This document shows positions 43,531 through 52,770 of a DNA stretch of 64,000 nt, piece after piece. Location: positions 1 to 64,000 of the forward strand of contig JAPLCA010000027.1 of the NCBI GenBank assembly GCA_026392465.1, in the 5' to 3' direction. The notes beneath the pieces were generated by a model. It was not told the origin of the DNA and did not search any database. It saw nothing but the letters and a program-made list of their open reading frames with translations. Position numbers and translations under genes: made by a program. The stretch's first letter is position 1, and each line of letters opens with the position of its first letter. Source of the DNA: Propionibacteriales bacterium. Lineage in GTDB: Bacteria > Actinomycetota > Actinomycetes > Propionibacteriales > Nocardioidaceae.

Positions 43531-43926
43531 ATGTCGACCATCGACCTCACCGCCCAGAGCTTCGAGGAAGCCGTGACCGGCGAGGGCATCACCCTCGTGG
43601 ACTGGTGGGCGTCCTGGTGCGGTCCGTGCCGGCAGTTCGCGCCCGTCTACGACGCCGCGAGCGACCAGCACCCCGATGTGACCTTCGGCAAGATCGACAC
43701 GGAGGCCGAGCAGGAGCTGGCCGGCGCAGCGGGCATCACGTCGATCCCCACGCTCATGGCGTTCCGCGACGGCGTGCTCGTGTTCAGCCAGCCCGGTGCA
43801 CTGCCCGCGCCGGCGCTCGACCAGGTCATCCAGGCGGTCCGCGACCTCGACATGGAGGACGTCCACCGTCAGGTGGCCGAGGCGCGCGCCGCCGAGCAGC
43901 CCGGCACGCCCGACGCGCCCGCCTGA
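43531..43926 (+). CDS. trxA: Thioredoxin
   Basis: A 131-residue cytosolic thioredoxin with the active site Trp29-Cys30-Gly-Pro-Cys33 and the cis-proline loop SIPTLMAF. The C-terminal tail of about 20 residues (EDVHRQVAEARAAEQPG) extends past the usual ~105-residue fold. It reduces protein disulfides using thioredoxin reductase, which is not in the window. The ATG is preceded by GGAAGGAA. A SigR-type promoter upstream predicts induction by disulfide stress. Confidence 0.94.
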   Translation: MSTIDLTAQSFEEAVTGEGITLVDWWASWCGPCRQFAPVYDAASDQHPDVTFGKIDTEAEQELAGAAGITSIPTLMAFRDGVLVFSQPGALPAPALDQVIQAVRDLDMEDVHRQVAEARAAEQPGTPDAPA

Positions 43927-43947
43927 CCACCGCCCGATCGCGACGTA

Positions 43948-43982
43948 CCGCCGTCCTCCCCGTCCCGCGGCCCGGACGGCGG
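43948..43982 (+). terminator. Possible terminator after trxA
   Basis: CCGCCGTCC / GGACGGCGG, a perfect 9-bp stem with a 17-base loop, 20 bases after the trxA stop. Confidence 0.4.
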
Positions 43983-44032
43983 ACCCGCCGATCGCGCCCT
44001 AGGGTCGAGACACCGCCACCGGAAGGGACCCC

Positions 44033-44353
44033 ATGATCCTGATCAACGTCAAGTTCTCCGTGCGCCCCGAGGCCGTCGAGCAGTGGCCGGAGGCCGTGCG
44101 CCCCTTCACCGAGGCCACGCGGGCGGAGGAGGGCAACCTCTTCTTCGAGTGGTCGCGCAGCCTGGAGGACGAGAACACCTTCGTCCTCGTGGAGGGCTTC
44201 CAGGACGACGCCGCCGAGGCGCACGTCTCGAGCCAGCACTTCGCCGACGGCCTGGAGGCGATGCGTCCGCTGCTCGCGTCCACGCCGCTGATCATCAGCC
44301 AGACGATCCCCGTCGACGGCTGGGGTCGCATGGGCGAGCTCCAGGTCGACTGA
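44033..44353 (+). CDS. ABM-domain monooxygenase-like protein (putative quinol monooxygenase)
   Basis: A 106-residue ferredoxin-like dimeric protein of the antibiotic biosynthesis monooxygenase family (YgiN type). It starts MILINVKFSVRPEAVEQW and has RAEEGNLFFEWSRSLEDENTFVLVEGF, then VSSQHFADGLEAM. Members oxidise quinols or other aromatic compounds without cofactor, or degrade heme; no heme-specific Asn-Trp signature stands out. The ATG follows GGAAGGGAC, with TAGGGT at 44000-44005 as the -10. Confidence 0.85.
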   Translation: MILINVKFSVRPEAVEQWPEAVRPFTEATRAEEGNLFFEWSRSLEDENTFVLVEGFQDDAAEAHVSSQHFADGLEAMRPLLASTPLIISQTIPVDGWGRMGELQVD

Positions 44354-44404
44354 GCGCGACAGACCCCTGCGCCGTCGCCGGACCGCGTGAGGGACACTAG
44401 AGGG

Positions 44405-47062
44405 ATGCCCACGACCACCGACCTGCGCGTGCTGCTGCGTCATCCGGTCGACTTCGTGGTCGCCGAGGACCCGGCCGCCTCGCGGTTCGTGTTCTCGGCG
44501 CCCGACGGGGAGCACGAGGTCACGGCCACCGAGGCGATCGGTCCGTTGAGCCAGGGCATCCGCACCATGAACGCCGACCCGTCGGTACGGGCGTGGGCCA
44601 CGCCGGCGATCCTCGCGCTGCGGCTCATGGCCACCGGCCGGCTCGCCGCCCCGGACTCGACGTCGGCCTCGCAGCTGCAGGACGCGGCGCGCTCCGTCGG
44701 CGCCGACGCCGCATCGGGCCAGGCGAAGGTCCGGGGGTTCCTCGCAGCACTCGCGGTCGACGCGCCCGCCGTCGCCACGCAGCCGCAGGACGACGCGTTC
44801 CCGGACCCGCAGGGCATGCGGCGACGCACCCGACCGAACGCCGCGACGGCGCCTCCGCTCGTCGAGCAGGCGCCGGTCCGTCCGCGCACGTTCAGCGGCC
44901 AGCTGGTCGTGACCTTCCGCCAGTCGACCGACGCCGAGGGGCACGTGGCCGACGTGCGCCTGAAGGTCAAGCCGCTCGACGCGTCGTGGGCGGCCGTCGA
45001 CGTCGCGGACCTGTGGCGTCGCGACGACCACCACTTCGGTGCCGGCGCGCGGCCCGGGGTCCGGACCCTGGTCAGCACGGCTGCTGCGGCCTGGCCGACC
45101 CTCACCCGCATGCTCGGTCGGCTCGACCAGGGGTCCGTGCCGCTCACGGCCGAGGAGGTCGGCGAGCTCGGACGCACCCGTGTCGCCAGCCTGCTGCGCT
45201 CCTACCGGGTCGAGGTCCTGTGGCCGGACGGGTTGGTCCGCTCGCTCGACTCGCGACCCACCGTCCGACGGGTCGGCGACGCGATGCCGCACGACCGGCC
45301 GCGGGCGTTCGGCCGCTCCCAGGTGTTCCGCTTCGACTGGAACCTCGCCCTCGGCGACGACACGCTCACCGCGGAGGAGCTCGACACCCTCGCCGACGCC
45401 CAGCACGGCCTGGTGCGTCTGCGCGAGCGCTGGGTGCTCGTCGACCCGGCTCGCACCCAGGCCCTGCTCGAACGGCGCACGCACGAGCTCACGGCCGTCG
45501 AGGCCCTGAGGGCGGCGGTCTCGGGCGAGATCGAGATCGACGACGTGCGTACCGAGGTGTCCACCGAGGGGTGGCTCGACGACGTGCGCCGGCGGCTCGC
45601 CGAGCACGGCTCGCGCGACCCGGTCGAGCCCTCGCCGCGGCTGTCCGGGACGCTGCGCGAGTACCAGCGCGACGGCCTGCGCTGGATGGCCCAGCTCGTG
45701 GACCTCGGGCTGGGTGGCATCCTCGCCGACGACATGGGCCTCGGCAAGACCGTCATGCTCATCGCGCTGCACCTCCACCTCGAGGACCAGGCCCGCGCGG
45801 CGGGGCAGCCCCTCGCGCCGACGCTCGTCGTCTGCCCCGCGTCCGTGGTGGGCAACTGGGTCCGGGAGATCGAGCGCTTCGCCCCGGGCGTGCCGGTCAG
45901 ACGGCACCACGGCGCCGGCCGCAGCCTGGTCGGGGTGACGGAGGGGTTCGTCGTCACAACCTACGCCACGCTCCGTCGCGACGCGGCCGACCTCGCCGAG
46001 CTCGAGCCCGGCTGGGGCGTCGTGGTCGCCGACGAGGCGCAGTACGTCAAGAACGTAAGGTCCGCGGCCGCCCGAGCCCTGCGCTCCATCCCGACGCCGG
46101 TCCGGCTCGCCCTGACCGGCACGCCCGTGGAGAACGGCCTGACCGAGCTGTGGTCGATCCTGGACTGGACCACCCCGGGCCTGCTCGGCGGGCTCGAGGA
46201 GTTCCGTCGACGGTGGTCTCGGCCGATCGAGCGGGGCCAGGACCGCGACCGCGCGGGCGAGCTGTCGCGCCTCGTGCGCCCGTTCCTGCTCCGTCGCCGC
46301 AAGAGCGACCCCGGGATCGCGCCCGAGCTGCCCCCGAAGACCGAGACCGACTACCGGGTGCACCTCACCCGGGAGCAGGTCGGGCTCTACGAGGCGGTCG
46401 TCCGCGAGACGATGGCGGAGATCGAGTCGAGCGAGGGCATGCAGCGTCGTGGGCTGGTCGTCCGGCTCCTCACGCAGCTCAAGCAGGTGTGCAACCACCC
46501 GGCGCAGCTCCTGCGCGAGCCGCGGGCCACGTTGACGGGCCGGTCCGGAAAGCTCGACATGCTGGACGAGCTGCTCGACGAGATCGTCGCGGCCGACGGG
46601 GCCGCCCTCGTGTTCACGCAGTACGCCCAGATGGGCCACCTGCTCACCCGACACCTGACCGAGCGGAGCATCCCGGTGCAGTTCCTCCACGGTGGCGTCC
46701 CGGTGCCGACGCGCGAGCAGATGGTGACGCGGTTCCAGGCGGGCGAGGTCCCGGTGTTCGTGCTGTCGCTGAAGGCCGGGGGCACCGGCCTGACCCTGAC
46801 CCGCGCCGACCACGTCATCCACTACGACCGCTGGTGGAACCCGGCCGTCGAGGACCAGGCCACCGACCGGGCCCACCGCATCGGTCAGACGAAGCCGGTG
46901 CAGGTCCACCGGATCATCGCCGAGGGCACGATCGAGGAGTCCGTCGCCGAGCTGATCGCCTCGAAGCGCGCTCTCGCCGACGCCGTCGTGAACGCGGGCG
47001 AGAGCGCGCTGACCGAGCTGACCGACGCCGAGCTCGTCGAGCTGGTGCGGCTGCGACGCTGA
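44405..47062 (+). CDS. SNF2-family DEAD/DEAH helicase
   Basis: An 885-residue SWI2/SNF2 ATPase. The N-terminal ~410 residues are a family-specific region without known motif. The motor follows in order: GLGGILADDMGLGKTVMLIAL (Walker A), LVVCPASVVGNWVREIERF, VVVADEAQYVKNV (DEAQ box), LALTGTPVENGLTELWSIL, HGGVPVPTREQMVTRF and LKAGGTGLTLTRADHVIHYDRWWN, then AVEDQATDRAHRIGQ. It should translocate on DNA or remodel DNA-protein complexes (RapA/HepA class). It has no nuclease or phospholipase domain of the kind seen in defence SNF2 systems, so I treat it as a general DNA-maintenance helicase. Confidence 0.9.
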   Translation: MPTTTDLRVLLRHPVDFVVAEDPAASRFVFSAPDGEHEVTATEAIGPLSQGIRTMNADPSVRAWATPAILALRLMATGRLAAPDSTSASQLQDAARSVGADAASGQAKVRGFLAALAVDAPAVATQPQDDAFPDPQGMRRRTRPNAATAPPLVEQAPVRPRTFSGQLVVTFRQSTDAEGHVADVRLKVKPLDASWAAVDVADLWRRDDHHFGAGARPGVRTLVSTAAAAWPTLTRMLGRLDQGSVPLTAEEVGELGRTRVASLLRSYRVEVLWPDGLVRSLDSRPTVRRVGDAMPHDRPRAFGRSQVFRFDWNLALGDDTLTAEELDTLADAQHGLVRLRERWVLVDPARTQALLERRTHELTAVEALRAAVSGEIEIDDVRTEVSTEGWLDDVRRRLAEHGSRDPVEPSPRLSGTLREYQRDGLRWMAQLVDLGLGGILADDMGLGKTVMLIALHLHLEDQARAAGQPLAPTLVVCPASVVGNWVREIERFAPGVPVRRHHGAGRSLVGVTEGFVVTTYATLRRDAADLAELEPGWGVVVADEAQYVKNVRSAAARALRSIPTPVRLALTGTPVENGLTELWSILDWTTPGLLGGLEEFRRRWSRPIERGQDRDRAGELSRLVRPFLLRRRKSDPGIAPELPPKTETDYRVHLTREQVGLYEAVVRETMAEIESSEGMQRRGLVVRLLTQLKQVCNHPAQLLREPRATLTGRSGKLDMLDELLDEIVAADGAALVFTQYAQMGHLLTRHLTERSIPVQFLHGGVPVPTREQMVTRFQAGEVPVFVLSLKAGGTGLTLTRADHVIHYDRWWNPAVEDQATDRAHRIGQTKPVQVHRIIAEGTIEESVAELIASKRALADAVVNAGESALTELTDAELVELVRLRR

Positions 47063-47100
47063 CCCTCCGGCCGGGCCGCCGGACCGTCACCACTTGCCTT

Positions 47101-47109
47101 GGTACTACC
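47101..47109 (+). promoter_or_regulatory. GntR/FadR-type operator candidate before gntP
   Basis: GGTA-C-TACC, within TTGGTACTACCTT, is a palindrome of the size and type bound by FadR/GntR-subfamily regulators. It lies 85 bases before the GntP start. Confidence 0.42.
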
Positions 47110-47193
47110 TTTCGTGGCACGCTCACGTGACCTGCCTCACGTCCTGCGTCGCCTCGTTCGGGTGACCGCCGTCCCCTCACGTCCGGAGTCCTC

Positions 47194-48570
47194 GTGGATC
47201 CCATCGACCCCGTGCACGGGACCGGCGTCCTGCTGGCCATCGCGCTCGCCGCCGTCGTCCTCCTGCTCGTCCTCATCATCCGCGTCAAGCTGCACGCCTT
47301 CGTCGCGCTCGTCCTGGTCAGCCTGCTCACGGCGGTCGCGACCGGCATCCCGCTCGTCGACGTGCCCACCGCGCTGACGTCGGGCTTCGGCTCGACGCTC
47401 GCCTCCGTGGCCCTGCTCGTCGGCTTCGGCGTGATGATCGGGCGTCTCCTCGAGGCGTCCGGCGGCGCCCAGGTGCTCGCCGACACCCTGGTGTCACGCT
47501 TCGGCGAGCGTCGGGCCCCGCTCGCGCTCGGCGTCGCGGCGTTCCTCTTCGGGCTGCCGATCTTCTTCGACGCGGGCCTCGTGGTCTTCCTGCCCATCGT
47601 GCTCACGGTGGCGCGTCGCTTCGGCGGGTCGGTGCTGGTCTACGCACTCCCCGCCGCCGGTGCCTTCGCCGCGACGCACGCGCTCCTGCCGCCGCACCCC
47701 GGACCCGTCGCGGCCGGCACGGTCATGGGCGGCGACCTCGGCGTCGTCCTGCTGGTCAACCTGCCCATCGCGGTCATCGCCTGGTACGTGGGCGTGTACC
47801 TCTTCTCCCGGTGGGTTGGGACCCGGGTGCACGTCGACGTCCCGACCCTGCTCCTGGGCGAGGAGCAGGACGGCGGGCCCGGCACGACGCCTCCGCCCGT
47901 GGCGATCGTGCTCTCGATCCTGCTCGTCCCGCTCGTGCTCATCGGTCTCAACACCGTCCTGACCACCCTCGTGGCCGGTGGCACCCTCGCCGAGGGGCAC
48001 CGCTGGGTCGACGCCCTGGTGCTCGTCGGGACCACGCCCGTGGCGCTGCTGCTCACGCTGCTCCTGGCCGTCGCGACCCTCGGCCGCCGCGGACGCTCCC
48101 TGGCCGAGACCGGCGCCCTGCTCGACGCCTCGCTCGGTCCGGTCTGCTCGGTCATCCTCATCACCGGCGCGGGCGGGATGCTCGGCGGGGTCCTGCGCAC
48201 CAGCGGCGTCGGTGCGGCGCTCACCGACTCGCTCGGTGGCCTGGGGGTCCCCCTGCTGCTGCAGGCCTTTCTGCTCGCGGCGGCGCTGCGGGTGGCCCAG
48301 GGCTCGGCGACGGTGGCCCTCACCACCGCGTCCGGTCTCGTCGCGGCGCAGACCGCGGACCTCTCCGACGTGCAGGTCGCACTGCTCGTGACGGCCGTCG
48401 CCGCCGGGGCGACGGTCCTGTCGCACGTCAACGACTCGGGCTTCTGGCTGGTCAGCCGCTTCTTCGGCCTGGACGTCCGCACGACGCTGCGGACGTGGAC
48501 CGTCATGGAGACGACCCTGGGCCTCAGCGCCCTGGCCCTCGCCGCCGTCGCCTACCCTCTGGTCGCATGA
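47194..48570 (+). CDS. gntP: GntP-family gluconate:H+ symporter
   Basis: A 458-residue permease with 12 or more hydrophobic segments. It carries family blocks LHAFVALVLVSLLTAVATGIP, LLVGFGVMIGRLLEASGGA, FGLPIFFDAGLVVFLPIV, THALLPPHPGPVAAGTVMGGDLG and SHVNDSGFWLVSRFFGLD. GntP proteins import gluconate or related sugar acids with protons. The regulator of the GntR family and a gluconokinase follow directly, making a complete uptake-phosphorylation module. GTG start; ribosome site weak (GGAG seven bases upstream). Confidence 0.93.
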   Translation: MDPIDPVHGTGVLLAIALAAVVLLLVLIIRVKLHAFVALVLVSLLTAVATGIPLVDVPTALTSGFGSTLASVALLVGFGVMIGRLLEASGGAQVLADTLVSRFGERRAPLALGVAAFLFGLPIFFDAGLVVFLPIVLTVARRFGGSVLVYALPAAGAFAATHALLPPHPGPVAAGTVMGGDLGVVLLVNLPIAVIAWYVGVYLFSRWVGTRVHVDVPTLLLGEEQDGGPGTTPPPVAIVLSILLVPLVLIGLNTVLTTLVAGGTLAEGHRWVDALVLVGTTPVALLLTLLLAVATLGRRGRSLAETGALLDASLGPVCSVILITGAGGMLGGVLRTSGVGAALTDSLGGLGVPLLLQAFLLAAALRVAQGSATVALTTASGLVAAQTADLSDVQVALLVTAVAAGATVLSHVNDSGFWLVSRFFGLDVRTTLRTWTVMETTLGLSALALAAVAYPLVA

Positions 48571-48575
48571 GTGGC

Positions 48576-49259
48576 TCAGTCCGGTCGGAGCTGACCGACG
48601 ACCTCGGCGCAGATCGCGTGCATCGCCGCCCGAGCCGCCTCGGCCTCCCCCGCCGCGACCGCCCGGGCCACCTCGGCGTGCAGTCGCCGCGCCTCGGGCG
48701 CGGGCTCGGCCGGCATGAGGTCGTGGTCGGTGCGACCGCGCAGCACCTCCTCCACGACCTCGCCGAGCGCCCGGAACATCGGGTTCCCCGTGCCGTCCAG
48801 CAGCAGCCGGTGGAACGTCACGTCGAGCTCGAGGAAGGCCTGCAGGTCGCCAGCGGCCCCCGTGCGCTCCAGCTCGTCGGCCAGCCGCAGCAGCCTGCGG
48901 CGCACCTCGGGCGTCGCGTGGGCGGCTGCCAGCGACGCACTGGTGGGCTCCACGGCCGCACGCAGCTGCGCCAGCTGGTGCAGCAGACGTCCGCGGCCGG
49001 GTCCGGCGAGCCGCCAGCGGATCACCGACGGGGCGTAGTGGTCCCACCGCTCCTCGGGCATCACGGTCACGCCCGTCCGGCGGCGGCTCTCCACCAGGCC
49101 CATCGACGCGAGCACCTGCACGACCTCGCGCGCGACGGTGCGCGAGACCTTGTAGTCCGCGCGGATCGCGTCCAGCGTCAGCGCCTCCCCGGGGGCGAGC
49201 AGACCGTCCACGATGCGTGGACCGAGATCGGCCAGGACCTCCTCGTGCGCGGTCGGCAT
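48576..49259 (-). CDS. FadR/GntR-family regulator (FCD type) of the gluconate genes
   Basis: A 227-residue regulator. The winged helix is LTLDAIRADYKVSRTVAREVVQVLASMGLVESRRRTG, in two halves. The C-terminal FCD domain shows LDVTFHRLLLDGTGNPMFRAL and LHAEVARAVAAGEAEAARAAMHAI, with the His residues that usually bind a metal and the carboxylate ligand. It is convergent with gntP and divergent from gluconokinase across 32 bases, so gluconate or 6-phosphogluconate is the likely inducer. TAGAGT seven bases before the ATG suggests a leaderless start. Confidence 0.9.
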   Translation of the reverse strand: MPTAHEEVLADLGPRIVDGLLAPGEALTLDAIRADYKVSRTVAREVVQVLASMGLVESRRRTGVTVMPEERWDHYAPSVIRWRLAGPGRGRLLHQLAQLRAAVEPTSASLAAAHATPEVRRRLLRLADELERTGAAGDLQAFLELDVTFHRLLLDGTGNPMFRALGEVVEEVLRGRTDHDLMPAEPAPEARRLHAEVARAVAAGEAEAARAAMHAICAEVVGQLRPD

Positions 49260-49291
49260 GAGAAGGACTCTAGGGCGTCCGGGGGGCGGGG

Positions 49292-49828
49292 GTGAGCGGC
49301 GCGCTGCAGGTCGTCGTGATGGGCGTCTCGGGCACCGGCAAGTCCGCGGTCGGGTCGCGCGTGGCCGAGCGACTGGGCGTCCCGTACGTCGAGGGCGACG
49401 AGCACCACCCGGCGGCGAACATCGCGAAGATGGCGGCCGGGACGCCGCTGACCGACGACGACCGACGCCCCTGGCTCGAGGAGCTCGCCGACGTGCTCGC
49501 CAGCAGGGAGACGGCGGGCACCTCGACGCTCCTGGGGTGCTCGGCGCTGCGCCGCACCTACCGCGACCTGCTCCGCGGGACCCTGCCGCCGGGGACCGTC
49601 GCCTTCCTGCACCTCGTGGCCGCGCCCGACGTGCTGCACCGCCGCATGGAGGAGCGCGAGCACTTCATGCCGCCGAGCCTGCTGCGCAGCCAGCTCGCCA
49701 CCCTCGAGCCGCTCGAGCCGGACGAGCTCGGCACGGCGATCGACGTCGACGCCCCGCTCGACGTGGTGGTCGAGCGGGGCGTCGAGGCCGTGCGAGCCCT
49801 CGCCGGGCGCGGTGCAGTGCTGCGCTAG
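49292..49828 (+). CDS. gntK: Gluconokinase
   Basis: A 178-residue P-loop kinase that makes 6-phosphogluconate for the pentose phosphate or Entner-Doudoroff route. The Walker A motif is at residues 11-18 (GVSGTGKS). The family motifs VEGDEHHPAANIAKMAAGTPLTDDDR-type block and LGCSALRRTYRDLLR are present, as is HFMPPSLLRSQLATLEPLE near the C-terminus. The GTG overlaps a G-rich ribosome site. Its stop overlaps that of the convergent lipase gene. Confidence 0.94.
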   Translation: MSGALQVVVMGVSGTGKSAVGSRVAERLGVPYVEGDEHHPAANIAKMAAGTPLTDDDRRPWLEELADVLASRETAGTSTLLGCSALRRTYRDLLRGTLPPGTVAFLHLVAAPDVLHRRMEEREHFMPPSLLRSQLATLEPLEPDELGTAIDVDAPLDVVVERGVEAVRALAGRGAVLR

Positions 49829-51054
49829 AAGGTGCCGCAGTTCGAGACGAACGGCGTGCCGGCCACCCGTCCCTCCAGGAACGCGAACGCGCTGGGGAAC
49901 CCGGACACGAACCCCCCGACGTGGGTCGGGGTCACCAGGGTCTGGAAGCGGACCTTGGCACCCTGGGAGCACCAGGACCGCGCCATGTCGCGACCCTGCC
50001 CGTAGTCGACGACGTCGTCGAGCCCGGAGTGGCTCACCAGGCTCGGCACGGACGGTCGGACCGCCCCGAGGCGGCGCTCGGCGAGCGCGGCGGCGATGTC
50101 CGGCCGGCTGAGGTAGTCGGAGATCGGCCGGCCCTCCTTCGTCAGGGTCGAGGTGCGCGTGAACGCACCCGGCAGGATGCCGTCCACGATGCAGGTGTCC
50201 AGCACGCGGTCCAGGAACTCCGTGCCCCGCGTGTTCAGCAGGTCCCGGATGCGCAGCTGGGGCTCGGCGTCGTCGAGCGCGGCGACGGCGTACCCGAGGA
50301 AGAGCGCGTACGGCGAGCCGTCGAGCTTCGGGGCGAGCCGGGCGAGGTCGGCGGGCACGGCGCCGGCGTAGCCGCCCTTCAGCTTCAGCTCCGGCGCGTA
50401 CGACGAGGCCAGCTCGAGGGCACCGGCGGCGGCGTTGCCACCCTCGGAGTAGCCCGAGACGAGCACGGGCGCCGTCGACGTGACGATGCCGAGGCGCTGG
50501 GCGGCACGCACCGAGTCGAGGACGTTGCGCCCGAGCGACCGCGCGTCGACGTACGGGTGCACGCCCGGGGTGCCGAGACCCTCGTAGTCGGTGACGGCCA
50601 CCGTGTAGCCGCGTGCGAGGAGGCCCTTGATGAAGGCGCCCTCGTACTCCGTGCCCGCGGCGAGCTGCCGCGAGGGCGCGCACCGGTCGGCCATGCCCTG
50701 CGTACCCACGGCGTACGCGACGACGGGACGCTCCCCCACGCCGAACCAGGCCGTCTTGGGCTTCAGGATCGTGCCGGTCACGACCGTGGGGCCCTTGGCG
50801 TTGGCGCTGGTGTACATCACCCGCGTGACGTCGGCCGGGGCCCGCAGCGCCTTGAGCGGGTCAAGGTAGAACACCGACGGCTCGCTGCGCAGGACGGTGC
50901 CCGGCGCACCCGACGTGTCCGCGGGCGGTGTGTAGAAGTCGTCGGCCGACGCCGGCGGCGCGGCGACGAGGCCCGCGCCGAGCGTGGCGGCGAGAGCGAG
51001 CAGGAGACGACGTCCTCGGGACGGACGCCGTCGGGACAGGACGGACTGAGACAT
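49825..51054 (-). CDS. Secreted lipase family protein (LIP type)
   Basis: A 409-residue exported alpha/beta hydrolase. The N-terminus has an Arg-rich n-region (RRRPSRGRR, possibly Tat-compatible but without the strict twin-arginine consensus) and a signal peptide ending ASA near residue 38. The body fits secretory lipases (PF03583-like): FYTPPADTSGAPGTVLRSEP start, TDYEGLG, nucleophile VSGYSEGGNAA, SHSGLDDVVDYGQGRDMARSWC (Asp) and TPTHVGGF (His). Likely cleaves triacylglycerols or other esters outside the cell. The ATG at 51054 has GAGGGGG eight bases upstream. Confidence 0.88.
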   Translation of the reverse strand: MSQSVLSRRRPSRGRRLLLALAATLGAGLVAAPPASADDFYTPPADTSGAPGTVLRSEPSVFYLDPLKALRAPADVTRVMYTSANAKGPTVVTGTILKPKTAWFGVGERPVVAYAVGTQGMADRCAPSRQLAAGTEYEGAFIKGLLARGYTVAVTDYEGLGTPGVHPYVDARSLGRNVLDSVRAAQRLGIVTSTAPVLVSGYSEGGNAAAGALELASSYAPELKLKGGYAGAVPADLARLAPKLDGSPYALFLGYAVAALDDAEPQLRIRDLLNTRGTEFLDRVLDTCIVDGILPGAFTRTSTLTKEGRPISDYLSRPDIAAALAERRLGAVRPSVPSLVSHSGLDDVVDYGQGRDMARSWCSQGAKVRFQTLVTPTHVGGFVSGFPSAFAFLEGRVAGTPFVSNCGTF

Positions 51055-51253
51055 GGTGGGACCCCCTCTGCGCGACACCCTCGGTCGCGCTCGCTCAGTC
51101 TGGTGGTGAGTTCCATCACAGGTCAACACGGGGGTCGTCGCCGCCGGTCGGACGTGCGCCCCGCCACACCGACGACGGTCTGCGGACCCCTGATTTGCGA
51201 ACGTCTCCCAGAACCGATTGGGTCCAGGGACCGACCGACCCCAGGAGGATCCG

Positions 51254-52759
51254 TTGACCACCCTGTTCATCGACGGCCGGTGGCGCGACGCGTCGGACGG
51301 CGAGAGCCGCACGATCCGCTGTCCCGCCGACGGACGCACCGTGACCACCGTCGCCGAGGCGACCCCCGACGACGCGGTCGACGCGGTGCGGGCGGCGCGC
51401 CGGGCCTTCGACGAGGGGCCCTGGCCCCGGACGCCCGCACCCGAGCGCGCCGCGCTGCTGCACCGTCTCGCCGACCGGCTCGAGACCGAGAAGGAGGACG
51501 TCGCACGCCTCGAGGCCCTCGACACCGGCAAGCGCATGGTCGAGGCACGGATCGACGTCGACGACGTCGTCGGCGTGTTCCGGCACTTCGCCGGGCTGGC
51601 GCAGGCCGACGCCTGGCGCGTGGTCGACACCGGTCAGCCCCACGTCTCGAGCCGGGTCGTGCACGAGCCCGTCGGTGTCTGCACACTGATCACCCCGTGG
51701 AACTTCCCGTTGCTGCAGACGTCGTGGAAGGTCGCGCCGGCCCTCGCGACGGGGTGCACCTTCGTGCTCAAGCCGAGCGAGCTGACGCCGTCGACCGCCA
51801 TCTGGCTGGTGCGCACCCTCGCCGACCTCGGCGTGCCCGACGGCGTCGCCAACCTCGTGCTGGGCGCCGGGGACCGGGTGGGGCCGACGCTCACCGAGGC
51901 GCCCGAGGTCGACCTGGTGTCGTTCACCGGTGGTCTCGTGACCGGCCGGCGGATCATGGCGGCGGCCGCTCCCACCGTCAAGAAGGTCGCGCTCGAGCTC
52001 GGGGGCAAGAACCCCAACGTCGTCTTCGCGGACGCCGACTGGGAGGCAGCGGTCGACAACGCGCTCACCGCGGTGTTCCTCGACTCCGGCCAGGTCTGCT
52101 CGGCCGGCACGCGGCTCGTCGTCGAGGACTCGATCCACGACCGGTTCGTCGACGAGCTGGTCGCGCGCGCCTCGCGGATCCGCCTCGGCGGACCCGACGA
52201 CGAGCGGGCCGAGACCGGTCCGCTGATCAGCGCCGCCCACCGCCAGAAGGTCGAGGCCTACGTCGCGGCGGGCGTCGCCGAGGGGGCGGTGCTGCGGGTG
52301 GGCGGGGCACGCCCTGACGACCCGGCGCTCGCCGACGGCTTCTACTACCTGCCGACCATCCTCGACGAGTGCTCGGCGGACATGTCGTGCGTGCAGGACG
52401 AGAGCTTCGGTCCGGTGCTCACCGTCGAGCGGTTCACCGGCGACGACGCCGACACCCTCGAGGACGCGGCCGTCTCGATCGCCAACGACACGATCTACGG
52501 GCTCGCCGGTGCCGTCTGGACGCAGGACGCCGGCCGTGCCGAGCGCGTCGCGTCGCGGCTGCGGCACGGCACGGTCTGGATCAACGACTACCACCCGTAC
52601 GTGCCCCAGGCGGAGTGGGGCGGCTTCAAGCAGAGCGGCGTCGGCCGTGAGCTGGGGCTGGCCGGGCTCGAGGAGTACCGCGAGTCCAAGCACGTCTGGC
52701 ACAACACCCGACCCGCGCCGAGCGGCTGGTTCGGCGCCGACCCCGCACCGCGGGACTGA
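51254..52759 (+). CDS. betB: Betaine-aldehyde dehydrogenase
   Basis: A 501-residue NAD(P)-dependent aldehyde dehydrogenase. Catalytic Glu248 ([10 protein letters not shown]) and Cys282 (GQVCSAGTR) are intact, as are [13 protein letters not shown] and SFTGG. Its place directly before choline dehydrogenase and a BetT transporter supports the role of converting betaine aldehyde to glycine betaine. I place the start at TTG 51254, because AGGAGG ends five bases before it and the protein then begins [10 protein letters not shown] as the family does; no better ATG or GTG is nearby. The upstream ~200 bases contain the divergent promoter shared with the lipase gene. Confidence 0.88.
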   Translation: MTTLFIDGRWRDASDGESRTIRCPADGRTVTTVAEATPDDAVDAVRAARRAFDEGPWPRTPAPERAALLHRLADRLETEKEDVARLEALDTGKRMVEARIDVDDVVGVFRHFAGLAQADAWRVVDTGQPHVSSRVVHEPVGVCTLITPWNFPLLQTSWKVAPALATGCTFVLKPSELTPSTAIWLVRTLADLGVPDGVANLVLGAGDRVGPTLTEAPEVDLVSFTGGLVTGRRIMAAAAPTVKKVALELGGKNPNVVFADADWEAAVDNALTAVFLDSGQVCSAGTRLVVEDSIHDRFVDELVARASRIRLGGPDDERAETGPLISAAHRQKVEAYVAAGVAEGAVLRVGGARPDDPALADGFYYLPTILDECSADMSCVQDESFGPVLTVERFTGDDADTLEDAAVSIANDTIYGLAGAVWTQDAGRAERVASRLRHGTVWINDYHPYVPQAEWGGFKQSGVGRELGLAGLEEYRESKHVWHNTRPAPSGWFGADPAPRD

Positions 52760-52770
52760 CGGAGGTTCGC

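Noticed and set aside
43826..46909. Long minus-strand frame opposite the SNF2 helicase
   Set aside because: Antisense shadow of a gene with complete helicase motifs; no recognisable protein in the shadow.
44405..47062. SNF2 helicase as part of a phage-defence system (e.g. DISARM-like)
   Set aside because: No methylase, PLD or DUF1998-type partner nearby; the neighbours are thioredoxin, ABM and gluconate genes.
49213..52317. Long plus-strand frame through gluconokinase, lipase and betB
   Set aside because: Out of frame with the first and last and antisense to the lipase, all of which are convincing.
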